Positions 19,961-29,391 are shown, numbered from the stretch's first letter. The stretch is DNA of 64,000 nucleotides from Virgibacillus proomii (GCF_018916875.1 NZ_JAHLNO010000019.1:434001-498000), one strand, 5' to 3'. A program made the numbers and translations. The notes: generated from the sequence alone by a model not told the origin.

Positions 19961-20410
19961 TTATAGTTTAAAACTTGTCCGGCTTTTAAAGCGTTTTAGA
20001 ATAATTGAACTTTCTACCCGCATAATGCCACTAACGGAATATAGTTCTTTATTGATAAAGGTTTCTAATTTTTGAAAGTCTTCTACGAGTACATGCATAT
20101 GTAAGGTGCTCGGTCCAGTCGTTTGATAAATGCTCGCTACTTGAGGATTATTTGCTAAATTTTGTGCAACTTCTTGAAGCTGCATTGGTTCAACATCTAC
20201 TTCAAAAAAAGCAGAGACTTGTTTGCCAAATTTTTCAGAGTTAATCACAACGGTAAACTTCTCAATCACGCCTTTATCCTTTAAGTTTTGAATTCGATCC
20301 CTCACGGCTACTCGAGATAGCCCAACTCTTTCCGCTAGCTCTACATATGATAGTCTTCCATTTTCAGATAACTCTGCCAATAATTGTTTATCAATATTAT
20401 CCAATTTCAT
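19961..20410 (-). CDS. ywrC: Lrp/AsnC-family regulator, YwrC-like
   Basis: A 149-residue regulator with an N-terminal winged helix (LDNIDKQLLAELSENGRLSY, VGLSRVAVRDRIQNLKDKG) and a C-terminal RAM ligand-binding domain (about 65-140). In B. subtilis ywrC lies with ywrD, ywrB and ywrA and represses the chromate transporter pair. Here the regulator is divergent from ywrD-ywrB-ywrA, with 1.2 kb and two Element A copies in between. The gene name rests on this synteny as well as family type; other Lrp paralogues cannot be excluded. ATG 20410 has AAGGAG upstream. Confidence 0.8.
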   Translation of the reverse strand: MKLDNIDKQLLAELSENGRLSYVELAERVGLSRVAVRDRIQNLKDKGVIEKFTVVINSEKFGKQVSAFFEVDVEPMQLQEVAQNLANNPQVASIYQTTGPSTLHMHVLVEDFQKLETFINKELYSVSGIMRVESSIILKRFKSRTSFKL

Positions 20411-20767
20411 ATTTTGAGCTCCTTATTGTTTATTATGTATCTAAGGCGGCTGTATAATGCTCACTTCTAGCATAATGGTATAGATCTTCTAAATGTCTTC
20501 TGGTTGGTTGAAATGGCATTCTGAGAAGTGAAGAAACAAATGAAATATGACCTTCTCAGCTACGTTTTAGTTTACCAGAATTTATATGTAAAGAAAACAT
20601 AGTCAGGGTTAACTCTAGTGCACACAAAGCCTAATTGCACTTATATTTATGATTTAAAAATTATTCCGGTTTACTTAATTTCTGCGCTGCAATATTATTC
20701 ATTCTAAACGTATAAAGAAAACTTGGTTAGTGCTCCAATAACATATACATCGGCGATTTAAATTTCA
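20411..20767. other. Intergenic stretch upstream of ywrC
   Basis: It should hold the ywrC promoter on the minus strand, but no clear boxes were picked out. No gene or known repeat was recognised. Confidence 0.4.
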
Positions 20768-20946
20768 TCTGCATCTAAGGTGCCGTAAGACTCCCGCTCT
20801 CGAGAGTTATAGAGAATATAAAGGAGTCAAAGCAGGAGATAACGGCACCAAATGCCGATTCGTTCAAAGGCCTTTAGGTCATACCATTAAGGTACTAACA
20901 TTCGTAGGAGATGGAAGAAAACTCCTACTGAATGAAGTTTTACTTT
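20768..20946 (+). repeat. Element A, copy A6 (ends decayed)
   Basis: Starts CTGCATCTAAGG after TTTCAT and ends TTTTACTTTCT, so both TTTAT junctions are mutated. Outer stem GGTGCCGT/ACGGCACC is intact. The second stem has a different sequence (CTCCCGCT with AGCAGGAG) and an extra CTCTCGAGAG hairpin. Terminal hairpin TAGGAG/CTCCTACTGAAT. Confidence 0.8.
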
Positions 20947-21333
20947 CTCATTGAATAGTTTTCACTGCTATTTTTTACTTACCCATTACGCTTTGAATAG
21001 GTTATTGGTTGGAGAACGGTTTTATTTCAAGTTTTGAGAAACAAGAAAGAGAAAGTGTTATTATTCTTCATAAAAGTGGTATTCTTCAATTTTTACATAA
21101 CAGTTGCCTATATTGAAGAAGTGCTTACAAAAAGAAGGTGTAAATAATAAAATATTTTATATAAGAAGGAATTTTATGTTATATTATTTATTTATGTTTG
21201 TATGTTATTTACAAATATATAGTTGTTTGATAATATACACTTAAGTTGATAAAAGTAAGAAATGACTGAAAAAAGATATAGTTATGCTTCGTGGGCACTT
21301 ATACGTTGAACATGAAAAATTTTGATGCTTTAT
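20947..21333. other. AT-rich intergenic stretch between A6 and A7
   Basis: No gene was recognised. There is a run of very AT-rich DNA around 21130-21250. Confidence 0.4.
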
Positions 21334-21520
21334 CCCGAATGTAAGGTGCCGTAATACTCCCGCTCTCGAGAGTTATAGAGAATACGAAAGAAGTCTAAGT
21401 GGGAGATAGCAACATACCTAAATTCCCGATTCGTTCAAAGGCTTTAGGTCGTACCATTAAGGTACTAACAATCAGTAGGAGATGAAAGAAAACCTCCATT
21501 GATTGAAGTTTGGACTTTAT
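21334..21520 (+). repeat. Element A, copy A7
   Basis: Follows TTTAT (21329-21333), starts CCCGAATGTAAGG and ends GGACTTTAT. It shares the CTCCCGCTCTCGAGAG variant of stem two with A6, so these two neighbours form a subgroup. The outer stem right half is eroded. Terminal hairpin ATCAGTAGGAG/CTCCATTGAT. Confidence 0.8.
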
Positions 21521-21629
21521 ATCTTAATTTCAGTGCTAAATTTTTTCCAACGTACGATATGTCATTTTACCGTACTTTTTTTACATTCACCTAAAAGAAC
21601 TTAACGATGCAGAGGGGACGTTTAGAAAA

Positions 21630-23243
21630 ATGCAATTCTTATTTAATCAAACACAGCCATATACAACAACTCGACAGGTTACTTATGCCAGAAATGGAAT
21701 GGTGGCAACCTCCCAACCACTAGCTTCACAAGCGGGGTTGGAAATATTAAAAAAAGGAGGAAATGCTATTGATGCAGCTATTGCTACTGCAGCGTGTTTA
21801 ACAGTCGTAGAACCAACCTCTAACGGTATTGGTGGAGATGCATTTGCATTAGTGTGGACAAAAGAAAAACTGCACGGATTAAATGCCAGCGGTAAATCTC
21901 CAAAATCGATTTCTATTGAGGCGGTCAAGAAAGCCGGTTATGATAAAATTCCAAAACATGGCTGGATTCCAGTGACTGTACCCGGTGCTCCAGGTGCGTG
22001 GGCTGAGCTTTCTAATCGTTTTGGTAAATTGCCACTGTCTGTTGTTTTGGAGCCTGCTATTCAGTATGCATGGGAAGGGTATCCAGTTTCACCAATTTTG
22101 AGTAGATTTTGGAAAAAAGTGTTTGAAGCATATAAACATGAATTAACGGATGAACTGTTTAACGAATGGTTTACAACGTTTGCTCCTAATAATCGTGCAC
22201 CTGAACCGGGAGAAATATGGAATTCACCGAATCATGCAAAAACCTTAAAGGAAATTGCCGATACATATGCAGAATCCTTTTATCGTGGAGAAATAGCTGA
22301 ACGAATTGTTCAATTTTCTAAAGATAATGGTGGGTTTTTAAGTGGTGAAGATTTGGCTAATTATAAGCCGGATTGGGTAGAACCAATAAAAGTTAACTAT
22401 CGAGGATTTGATATTTGGGAAATACCACCCAATGGGCAAGGTATTGTTGCACTTCAAGCTCTAAATATTTTGAGTGGATTTAAGTTTGTAGAGAAGGAAT
22501 CTGTTGACACTTACCATAAGCAGATTGAGGCGATCAAGCTTGCGTTTGCGGATGGTGGAAAACATGTAACTGAATCCAGGTATATGAAACATTCCGTAGA
22601 AAAATTATTAAATGAGACATATGGCGAATTACGCAGATCGCTTATTCAAGGTAGAGCATTACAGCCTGAAGCAGGAGAACCAGTTCTTAGTGGTACAGTG
22701 TATTTAGCGACGGCAGATCATGAAGGAAATATGGTATCTTTTATCCAAAGTAATTATATGGACTTTGGCTCTGGGTTGGTTGTACCTGGTACTGGAATAG
22801 CTCTGCAAAATCGCGGTCATAATTTTTCGATGGATGAAAATCATGTAAATGCACTTCGTGGCGATAAGCGTACATACCACACGATTATTCCAGGCTTTAT
22901 ATCAAAGGGGAATCAACCCCTCGGACCTTTTGGAGTAATGGGAGGATTTATGCAGCCACAAGGACATGTACAGGTAGTAATGAATACGCTTGATTTTCAA
23001 TTAAACCCTCAAGCAGCATTGGATGCACCACGCTGGCAATGGCTGAAAGATAAACAGGTAGAAGTAGAACAGCGATTTCCTCCTCACATAGCAATGCAAT
23101 TAGCTGAAAAGGGACATGATGTGAAAATTCAGCTGGAACCGAATAGCTTTGGCAGAGGGCAAATTATTTGGCGAAATGCGGAGACAGGAGTGCTGGTTGG
23201 CGGTACAGAATCTCGTACTGATGGAACAATCGCTGCTTGGTAA
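21630..23243 (+). CDS. ywrD: Gamma-glutamyltransferase family protein, YwrD-like
   Basis: A 537-residue protein of the gamma-glutamyltranspeptidase family (Ntn hydrolases cleaved to two chains). The N-terminal part shows GGNAIDAAIATAACLTVVEP and SNGIGGDAFALVW. The cleavage and nucleophile site is SGTVYLATADHEGNMVSFIQ, with Thr near residue 356. PFGVMGGFMQPQGH lies near the C-terminus. No signal peptide is visible, unlike secreted Ggt, which fits the YwrD group of about 525 residues. It leads a three-gene operon with the chromate transporter pair, the same association as in B. subtilis. Substrate is unproved; glutathione or gamma-glutamyl peptides are likely by family. Confidence 0.9.
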   Translation: MQFLFNQTQPYTTTRQVTYARNGMVATSQPLASQAGLEILKKGGNAIDAAIATAACLTVVEPTSNGIGGDAFALVWTKEKLHGLNASGKSPKSISIEAVKKAGYDKIPKHGWIPVTVPGAPGAWAELSNRFGKLPLSVVLEPAIQYAWEGYPVSPILSRFWKKVFEAYKHELTDELFNEWFTTFAPNNRAPEPGEIWNSPNHAKTLKEIADTYAESFYRGEIAERIVQFSKDNGGFLSGEDLANYKPDWVEPIKVNYRGFDIWEIPPNGQGIVALQALNILSGFKFVEKESVDTYHKQIEAIKLAFADGGKHVTESRYMKHSVEKLLNETYGELRRSLIQGRALQPEAGEPVLSGTVYLATADHEGNMVSFIQSNYMDFGSGLVVPGTGIALQNRGHNFSMDENHVNALRGDKRTYHTIIPGFISKGNQPLGPFGVMGGFMQPQGHVQVVMNTLDFQLNPQAALDAPRWQWLKDKQVEVEQRFPPHIAMQLAEKGHDVKIQLEPNSFGRGQIIWRNAETGVLVGGTESRTDGTIAAW

Positions 23244-23272
23244 ACTGATTATATAACAAAGGTATGTGAGTT

Positions 23273-23851
23273 ATGAAAACACATTGGAATATTTTTATCG
23301 CTTTTTTCCGTGTAGGGATACTTGGCTATGGGGGTGGCCCCAGCTCAATTCCATTAATTCATAAAGAAGTAGTTGAAAAATATAAATGGATGGACGCTGA
23401 AGAATTCGGAGATTTATTGGCGTTAGGGAATACTTTGCCGGGACCAATTGCGACAAAACTAGCGGGTTATATTGGTTATCGCGTTTCTGGATTTTGGGGA
23501 ATGATGAATGCTCTATTGTCATCGATCTTACCAACTATTTTATTGATGATTGTCTTATTGTCTTCTTTATCTTCTATTAAAGGATTTGATTGGGTTCAAG
23601 GCATGACAGCAGCTGTAATTCCAGTTGTGGGCGTTATGCTTCTTGTATTAACTTGGCAATTTATTCAAAAATCCGGAAACGGACTTGGTTGGGTGGTAAC
23701 CAGTGTAATGCTGGTTGCCGTCTTTATTCTGTTAGAAATATTGCATGTGCATCCGGCTATAATCATAGGGGGATTATTAATAGCTGCCCTGTTAAAAAAG
23801 GATAGAAATCGAAAAGAAGAAACAGTCGTCAAAGAAGGTGATACCTTATGA
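23273..23851 (+). CDS. ywrB: Chromate transporter, N-terminal-type half (YwrB-like)
   Basis: A 192-residue membrane protein of the short-chain CHR family. It has the family signature FFRVGILGYGGGPSSIPLIH and LALGNTLPGPIATKLAGYIGY, and about five hydrophobic segments. Short-chain CHR proteins work as pairs with opposite topology, together equalling one long ChrA. The partner overlaps by four bases (ATGA). In B. subtilis the pair confers chromate export. The physiological anion may differ, since chromate resembles sulfate. Confidence 0.9.
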   Translation: MKTHWNIFIAFFRVGILGYGGGPSSIPLIHKEVVEKYKWMDAEEFGDLLALGNTLPGPIATKLAGYIGYRVSGFWGMMNALLSSILPTILLMIVLLSSLSSIKGFDWVQGMTAAVIPVVGVMLLVLTWQFIQKSGNGLGWVVTSVMLVAVFILLEILHVHPAIIIGGLLIAALLKKDRNRKEETVVKEGDTL

Positions 23852-24375
23852 TTTATTGGGAAATATTTCTTGCATTTTTTATTCCGGGCATTTTAGGTTA
23901 TGGTGGTGGTCCAGCTTCGATTCCACTTGTGGAAAATGAAGTTGTCTCCCGTTACGGATGGATGAATGTACAAGAGTTTAGTGAAGTTCTTGCACTTGGG
24001 AATGCACTGCCTGGTCCGATTGCTACAAAAATGGCAGGCTATATCGGATTTGAGGTGGGGGGAGTATTGGGTGCTGCTGTGGCAGTCTTTGCCACAGTTG
24101 CACCGTCACTGTTACTTATCATTATTTTATTAAACATATTATATAGATATAAAGACTCCCCGAAAGTTAAGCGAATGACGTTGTTCATCGGACCAGTTAT
24201 TGGAATATTACTCGGGGTTATGGCTTGGCGGTTTTTTAGCGAATCTTATGTCAGTATTGGATTCGTGCAAACAGCGGTGTTAGCACTTCTTAGTTATATA
24301 TTAATGGAACGACTGAAGTTACATCCTGCATTTGTCATTGGAGGTGCACTCATTTATGGAGGATTTTTGTTATAG
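23848..24375 (+). CDS. ywrA: Chromate transporter, C-terminal-type half (YwrA-like)
   Basis: A 175-residue partner of the preceding gene, with parallel motifs: FFIPGILGYGGGPASIPLVE and LALGNALPGPIATKMAGYIG. It starts inside the ywrB stop codon, so translation is coupled. The clear sequence likeness of the two halves reflects their ancient duplication, while separate chains are normal for this subfamily. A terminator-like palindrome follows. Confidence 0.9.
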   Translation: MIYWEIFLAFFIPGILGYGGGPASIPLVENEVVSRYGWMNVQEFSEVLALGNALPGPIATKMAGYIGFEVGGVLGAAVAVFATVAPSLLLIIILLNILYRYKDSPKVKRMTLFIGPVIGILLGVMAWRFFSESYVSIGFVQTAVLALLSYILMERLKLHPAFVIGGALIYGGFLL

Positions 24376-24427
24376 TCCAGTTCCGATCATCATTTTACTC
24401 AACCTTTGAACAACTTCTATAACCATT

Positions 24428-24463
24428 ATTCCGTGGGTATAGAGGACCCACGGAATAGATTTT
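24428..24463. terminator. Palindromic terminator between ywrA and the HAD gene
   Basis: ATTCCGTGGGT (24428-24438) and ACCCACGGAAT (24446-24456) form a perfect 11-bp stem with GATTTT after it. It lies between convergent genes and can serve both strands. Confidence 0.75.
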
Positions 24464-24470
24464 GCTCCAT

Positions 24471-25259
24471 TTACTCCACTAAATTTAGTTTTTTTAGTCC
24501 GTTATAAATACCCGAATCATCAACAGAAGTGGTTCGGTGTTTTGCATATGAAAACAGATCTGGATTACTATTTCCCATAGCAAAACCTTCACCTACCACT
24601 TGCAGCATTTCTTTATCGTTCATTCCATCACCGAAGGCAATTGCCTGTTCAGGTTCTACTCCTATATGCTGAAGCACTTTTTTTACTGCTTCTCCTTTAT
24701 TTACTCGTTTACGAATAACATCATAACAGTTGGAAATACCATTTACGATCACTTCAGATAAATAAAAATCGTTATTTACAGCTTCATATTCTTTGGCTTG
24801 TTCAGGAGGGACATTAATTAGCGATAGGCTAAGGATATGACTATGCACATCTTGTGTTAATATGCGATTATTTTTTAACTGGAATACTTCAGAAAAGTTC
24901 TTCATAACTGGGTTCATTAATGAGGTAAAATAATTTTTATCACTTGTATAGCAAACAATTTCATGATTATTTTTTTTAGCGACTGCTAAAAATTGCTCAA
25001 AGGTGTTTTGATTTATCGGTTCATCTACAAGAATATTGTCTTCATAGATGGCATACGCCCCATTATAACCGATATAGCCTTCTACACCTAGTTCTTCTCC
25101 CAGTTCTTTCACTTCATGAAGCGGTCTTCCGGTGCAAATAAAAACAAGCATACCTTGTTCTTGTACTTGTTCTATTGCCTCTTTTGTAGAGGAAGCGTAC
25201 GTATGATCCGGCCTTAAAATTGTTCCGTCAATATCGAGGAATAGTGTTTTATATGTCAT
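24471..25259 (-). CDS. Cof-type HAD-IIB family phosphatase
   Basis: A 262-residue haloacid dehalogenase-type phosphatase. Motif I is FLDIDGTILRPDH (nucleophile Asp near residue 9). Motif II is VFICTGRPLHE. The Lys of motif III lies around KRVNKGEAVKK. Motif IV is FGDGMNDKEML. The large C2 cap between motifs II and III and the short length place it in the Cof/YkrA-like group that acts on sugar phosphates, FMN or similar small substrates. The start ATG follows AAAGGAG. It is single-gene and convergent with ywrA. The substrate cannot be predicted. Confidence 0.88.
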   Translation of the reverse strand: MTYKTLFLDIDGTILRPDHTYASSTKEAIEQVQEQGMLVFICTGRPLHEVKELGEELGVEGYIGYNGAYAIYEDNILVDEPINQNTFEQFLAVAKKNNHEIVCYTSDKNYFTSLMNPVMKNFSEVFQLKNNRILTQDVHSHILSLSLINVPPEQAKEYEAVNNDFYLSEVIVNGISNCYDVIRKRVNKGEAVKKVLQHIGVEPEQAIAFGDGMNDKEMLQVVGEGFAMGNSNPDLFSYAKHRTTSVDDSGIYNGLKKLNLVE

Positions 25260-25468
25260 GGACTTTTGATTTCTCCTTTATTGATGAAGTGTTTGTCGTC
25301 TCTATTATTGAAACGATTCTAGTATTTGTCAACCAATTATGTGGTCGTAGCATATAAATCATTCTTAAGAATAATGTACATTAAATAACACGGGCTTTCC
25401 GATAAGTCCTTAAAAGTAAAGCAACTAAGAAAATGAAACAATTTTCCTTAGCTGTTTTTTTAACTCGT

Positions 25469-25558
25469 ACTATAGGAAAGTATAAAATTTTAAGGTTTAT
25501 AGTATAAGAAAAACTACAGCTTTCGCTAAAGACTTGGCGATAAGCTAAGTTTTTCTAA
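25469..25558 (+). repeat. Repeat B, copy B2 (uninterrupted)
   Basis: ACTATAGGAAAG...GGTTTATAGTATAAG...TTTTTCT, the unoccupied version of the site that carries A5 in copy B1. The 3' hairpin is ACTTGGC/GCTAAGT, slightly eroded. Confidence 0.85.
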
Positions 25559-25574
25559 TTTGCTTTTCGATTCC

Positions 25575-25841
25575 TCTACAAAAATAAACCTTTTGTGAGT
25601 AGCCAAATAGAATGATGTTGAGCGTCATTTTGGGATGATAGGGACATCTCTCCAGCAGGAAAACAACTTCTCATCGGGTATCGCTTTCACCATTTCATCT
25701 ACTACACGCCACACGATGTTCAGGAATGAGTGCCTTAGTATCATAAATAAAATGAATTTATTGGTTATTGTAAAAGTTGAAAGGTAGGGGGTAGTCGTCT
25801 TTTAGAGACTGTTTTTTCATCTGCTTTTGGTGATTGCTCAT
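25575..25841 (-). pseudogene. Fragment of an IS1182-family transposase gene
   Basis: Read on the minus strand, ATG 25841 opens MSNHQKQMKKQSLKDDYPLP to a stop, after which the same frame reads YDTKALIPEHR, then after a shift VDEMV, IPDEK and finally SQNDAQHH / PKMTLNIILFGYSQKVYF in shifted frames. The set LIPE(N)H(x)VR...V(D/N)E, YHPKM(x)LK(x)LL and Y(T/S)QK(I/V)Y is the N-terminal signature of IS1182 transposases. The catalytic part is absent, so this is a dead, truncated remnant. The match is by eye. The sequence upstream, up to about 26051, is more GC-rich and unrecognised. Confidence 0.5.
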
Positions 25842-26103
25842 AAAAAATGGTTCTTTCTTTTGAATGTAGTGTGTTAACTTCATTTTACTGGATAGGACGA
25901 TTTTTTTGTATGTTTCTTTATTAAAAATGATGGGGATGTCCATCTGCAATTTTACCGAAAAATGTACCGCTTGCTCTTTGAATCCGCACGCACAGCGGCA
26001 ACAACACGCCTTTCGCCTGCCTGCATGCCTCACCAGCTGGTTTTCTGGCATCCAAATGTAAGTTGCAGCTCACGTAACGCCGCACCCTTTCCAGGGGATT
26101 AAT

Positions 26104-26931
26104 CTAAAACTCAAATTCAAACGTCTTGCGCTTGGATGTAAATTCAAACCCGAGTTTCACCCCTAAACGGATAGACTCCTTATTCGTCTCGAGTGCCGAC
26201 CAATGCGGGGTTATTCTATTTGCCAGGCAATGCTCCAAATACGCGGTGCACGCCAATGTAGCGAAACCTTTATTCATGTCTTCGTCGTTATACGTTTCTA
26301 CACTTATCTCATGATCTCGGCCATTCACACAGCAGGAAAGGCATGCGCTAATGATACGGTCGTCCTTCACCACGCAATAGCCTAAACCTTTCGTAAGAAA
26401 ATCGTCCGTCGAGTACCAAAATTCATTTAACACCTCGGAGAGGATTTTTTTTGAATCGTTCTCGATCGTCGCTTTGTCAATTCTTCGAACCGTATACCCC
26501 GCTGGTAACGGTTTAAAGCCACTCTTGAGGGTATGAAAACGGTCCGCGTTGAAGGTGTGGTACCACTCAAAATCTGTCTCGTATTCCCGATGTGAAATGG
26601 CTTTCTCTATCGCTTGCTCCCAAGCCTCATCACTTGCCACGGCCAGGAAATAAGTGCCGCCGCACGATTCCAACGTATCCATCTTCAATTGGTTATCAAT
26701 AAAATCCGGCAGTAGGTGAAAAAAATCCTCATTCTTATGATCCCCAATAAACATTGAGATTGTTCCGATAACATCGATCATAGCCGTGCGCGGATGCTCT
26801 ATGTTGTCCACGTAAACGGTGCCGCGATTGTTGCCGTTCATAATCGCATTTAGTGTCAGGTCATTTTGTTGCTCGTTTTTTAACAATTGTTGTATCTTCC
26901 CATAATCGGTTTTATCAAGTTTATAAATCAC
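26104..26931 (-). CDS. GNAT family N-acetyltransferase
   Basis: A 275-residue protein whose C-terminal half (about 135-275) has the GNAT fold signature, including the beta-bulge strand before DMNKGFATLACTAYLEHCL (acetyl-CoA binding) and ALETNKESIRLGVKLGFEF near the end. The N-terminal half resembles the two-domain GNAT_acetyltran family of Bacillus. The substrate is unknown. Base composition is higher in GC than most of the window and it adjoins a broken second GNAT, so the pair may have been acquired together. The start ATG 26931 has AAGGAGTG upstream. Confidence 0.82.
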   Translation of the reverse strand: MIYKLDKTDYGKIQQLLKNEQQNDLTLNAIMNGNNRGTVYVDNIEHPRTAMIDVIGTISMFIGDHKNEDFFHLLPDFIDNQLKMDTLESCGGTYFLAVASDEAWEQAIEKAISHREYETDFEWYHTFNADRFHTLKSGFKPLPAGYTVRRIDKATIENDSKKILSEVLNEFWYSTDDFLTKGLGYCVVKDDRIISACLSCCVNGRDHEISVETYNDEDMNKGFATLACTAYLEHCLANRITPHWSALETNKESIRLGVKLGFEFTSKRKTFEFEF

Positions 26932-26947
26932 GTAAGAAACACTCCTT

Positions 26948-27188
26948 CTATAGTTTTTTCTTCAGAAAATATTGCTTGATTCCGTCCGGATAGTCGTCCA
27001 GAATGCCAAAAATCTTGTACCCCATGGTCTGATAAAAATGCGGAGATTGGTAACTGAAAGTCGAGGTATGCGCGGAAGATGCAGCCCATTTCCCTACCGG
27101 TTCTTTCGGCCTCAACGATCACCGCCTTTCCGTATCCTTCGCGCATGGCAAGGCCGACATCCTGCTGAGAATCGTATGTAACGGTCAC
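26948..27188 (-). pseudogene. Frameshifted C-terminal fragment of a second GNAT acetyltransferase
   Basis: The first part in one frame (GYGKAVIVEAERTGREMGC) is a GNAT acetyl-CoA loop. After a one-base shift near GCIF the sense continues in another frame as HTSTFSYQSPHFYQTMGYK and FGILDDYPDGIKQYFLKKKL to a stop at 26948, the usual GNAT ending. The N-terminal half of the domain is missing. A single indel explains the break. It is dead unless there is a sequence error. Confidence 0.7.
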
Positions 27189-27402
27189 ATCGTGAAACCT
27201 CCTATTCCTGTGCTTGATTTTTAGTACTATAAGTTGAGATGTAAAAAGGGGCTCATTGGTTCATACAAAACAAAAAAAACAAAAAAAATTCAAGAGTGAC
27301 AAGTACATAGCGATTACTCGACTGCATAACGATACATTTATTATCGATAGACAGAAATATAATCCCCCCCTTACCAAATTGGATCAGGGAAAGCTTTACG
27401 CT

Positions 27403-28587
27403 CTATGTACCGACAGAACCCTTCTTTCTTGTCGATGTTCCTGAATAGGAAAAGTACGTCCAAATTCGTAAAAGCTTTTCCACAGGTCCATATTTGAACC
27501 GCTTCAAGTACCAGTAGCTACCAATAGTTTGAAATATAAATATCCCAATCGACAGAAAAACACCCGAAAGAACTCCCAGTTTTCCAAATAACCCAAAACC
27601 GTACCCATAAAATATGGTCGTACAGATCACCGTTTGCAACAAGTAATTGGACAACGACAATTTTCCAACAGAGTGATAAGCCTTAAGCCAGAAAGAGTTT
27701 TCAAATCGTGTATAAAGAATGGCGAAAGCAAATATATAACCAAATGCTAATATGCTTGAACCTAGTAAGTCGGCAATACCGGTCCAGGAAAGTTGCGGAA
27801 AAAAGTGATGGGCGCTTTTGAGCAGTATTCCAGACAAGGTTAGCAAGGTAGCTGCCTTCAGGTATATCCGTCTTTTCTTGTCAGGTTCCTCAAACCAGTT
27901 ATCCTTAGCCGCATACATTCCAAACAAAAACATCGGAGCAGTAAAGAAAGGAGCAAATAGGAAAAGGAACAGGTACATATAGTCGGGCAAATGGCCAGGA
28001 TCAGCGTGATTGCGATGGTCTTTAATTTCTTCATATGTACCAGTGCTATAAACAGTAATGGTTTTCTTGACATATGCCTCTATGGCTATAGGATCTGACA
28101 GTGTATCGTGCTTATTCCCGTATCCTGACAGGGAAAACAGAAGAAGCAATATGCAGCCCGAGGTTATTAATGTTTTCTTCTTTCGACCTACAAATAGGAG
28201 AAGAAACAGGCCCATCAAACCATAAAAAAACAAAATGTCTCCTTCCCAGAGGAATGTCGAGTGTAGAAAACCAACGACTGCCAGAAACAAAAACCTGCGA
28301 AAGAAATGTCGTTTATACTTTTGATTGTTCCTATCCAGGCTTTGTTTCATTTTCATCATCCCAAAACCAAATAAAAAAGAAAAAACGGGCATGAAGCTGC
28401 CTTCGATGAAAATTTTTGTAAAACTATACGCGATTGAATCCATATGGGATGGAGAATAGAAGTGGATTTTCTCTTTTCCCCACATACCATATTGAAAGAT
28501 GAGCATATTTGCCATTAAAATTCCAGCAAGGCTTAATCCTCGTATTCCGTCAATGATTCGTAATCTCTGGTCTTTTATATCTGTCAT
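27403..28587 (-). CDS. DUF418 domain membrane protein (YeiB/YxaH-like)
   Basis: A 394-residue membrane protein with about ten hydrophobic segments. It begins in the typical way, RLRIIDGIRGLSLAGILMAN, and contains FSFLFGFGM after helix 2 and the DUF418 region towards the C-terminus, including KLSLSNYLLQT and YGPVEKLLRIWTY. Start choice: two adjacent ATGs (28590 and 28587) follow GGGGGAA, and the second has the better spacing. The family has no established biochemical role; it is often annotated as a predicted transporter or acyltransferase-like protein. No operon partner is apparent. Confidence 0.85.
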   Translation of the reverse strand: MTDIKDQRLRIIDGIRGLSLAGILMANMLIFQYGMWGKEKIHFYSPSHMDSIAYSFTKIFIEGSFMPVFSFLFGFGMMKMKQSLDRNNQKYKRHFFRRFLFLAVVGFLHSTFLWEGDILFFYGLMGLFLLLFVGRKKKTLITSGCILLLLFSLSGYGNKHDTLSDPIAIEAYVKKTITVYSTGTYEEIKDHRNHADPGHLPDYMYLFLFLFAPFFTAPMFLFGMYAAKDNWFEEPDKKRRIYLKAATLLTLSGILLKSAHHFFPQLSWTGIADLLGSSILAFGYIFAFAILYTRFENSFWLKAYHSVGKLSLSNYLLQTVICTTIFYGYGFGLFGKLGVLSGVFLSIGIFIFQTIGSYWYLKRFKYGPVEKLLRIWTYFSYSGTSTRKKGSVGT

Positions 28588-28710
28588 CATGTTCCCCCAA
28601 TTGTAAAAAGTTATTTTGTACAGCAGTTCGTAAGGCTTAAGCCGCACACCTTTTCTCGATAACTGCATGGTATGCTTTACGTCATGCACAAAGTCTACGT
28701 CGGCGATGGC

Positions 28711-28998
28711 TTACTCGATATCGTGCAACTCCATTTTCTCCAATTCTTTCTTTCTTTTCTTTTTCAGATACTCTCTTCCGTTAATCCACATTCCTAATAG
28801 AAAAACCAACCCGCCTACAGCGGCTAATATAACGGAGAATGTGATTTCCTTCCCATATCTTTCGGGCAGCCATATGATGATAAAAGGCACGTACAAAACA
28901 GGTAAGATAGCCCCCCAGTAAACATTTGTTCTTCGAGATAAAAAAAATTGAACGATCAGCACTCCAATTGCGATTAACCATCCATATACGTGAAACAT
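28711..28998 (-). CDS. Small membrane protein partnered with a DUF2089 regulator
   Basis: A 95-residue protein with three hydrophobic segments (about 4-21, 25-44 and 52-71) and a very basic/acidic cytoplasmic tail rich in Lys and Glu. Its ATG overlaps the stop codon of the upstream DUF2089 gene (TAATG), so the two are translationally coupled. DUF2089 regulators with small membrane partners are common in Firmicutes; the membrane protein may sense or modulate the regulator. I do not recognise a named family. Confidence 0.7.
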   Translation of the reverse strand: MFHVYGWLIAIGVLIVQFFLSRRTNVYWGAILPVLYVPFIIIWLPERYGKEITFSVILAAVGGLVFLLGMWINGREYLKKKRKKELEKMELHDIE

Positions 28999-29297
28999 TA
29001 GACGTTCGTCCTTTCATTTTTATATTTGTCGATAATCAACTTCGCGGTTTCTAAACTAAGCCGTTCATCGATAACCAAATTTTTAATCATCGTTACGAAC
29101 TCCAGATCTTCTGTTTTGCTATGCAATTCAATTTTCTTGATCAATTTATCCAGCTTAGCCCTTACTGTCGGATAGGAAACATCATAAACTTTTGCGATTT
29201 CTTTTAATGATCCGGAATTAATGACAAATTTCCTTAAAAATTCAATGGACTCTTTATCCAGGGCTAAAATCCAGGCCGGTACATCTTCACGATTCAT
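28998..29297 (-). CDS. DUF2089-type helix-turn-helix protein
   Basis: About 99 residues. The central SLKEIAKVYDVSYPTVRAKL is a clear helix-turn-helix resembling sigma-70 region 4, preceded by WILALDKESIEFLRKFVINS as in DUF2089 proteins. The C-terminal half is a charged helix. ATG 29297 is used because GAGGGGTG precedes it; an upstream GTG overlaps that site. It is co-transcribed with the small membrane protein that overlaps its stop. It is likely a DNA-binding regulator of its own operon; targets are unknown. Confidence 0.78.
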   Translation of the reverse strand: MNREDVPAWILALDKESIEFLRKFVINSGSLKEIAKVYDVSYPTVRAKLDKLIKKIELHSKTEDLEFVTMIKNLVIDERLSLETAKLIIDKYKNERTNV

Positions 29298-29338
29298 CCT
29301 TTTCACCCCTCTCTAATTAATTATATTAAAACATTTTT

Positions 29339-29391
29339 TCATTTTATTCAATAATAATTTCATTTTATTCAATAATAATTTCATTTTATTT
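29339..29391. repeat. 21-bp direct repeat, about 2.5 units
   Basis: TCATTTTATTCAATAATAAT(T) occurs twice in full (29339-29359, 29360-29380) and once in part, just upstream of the DUF2089 operon on the minus strand. As tandem AT-rich boxes in a promoter region they could be operator copies, but this is inference. Confidence 0.7.
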
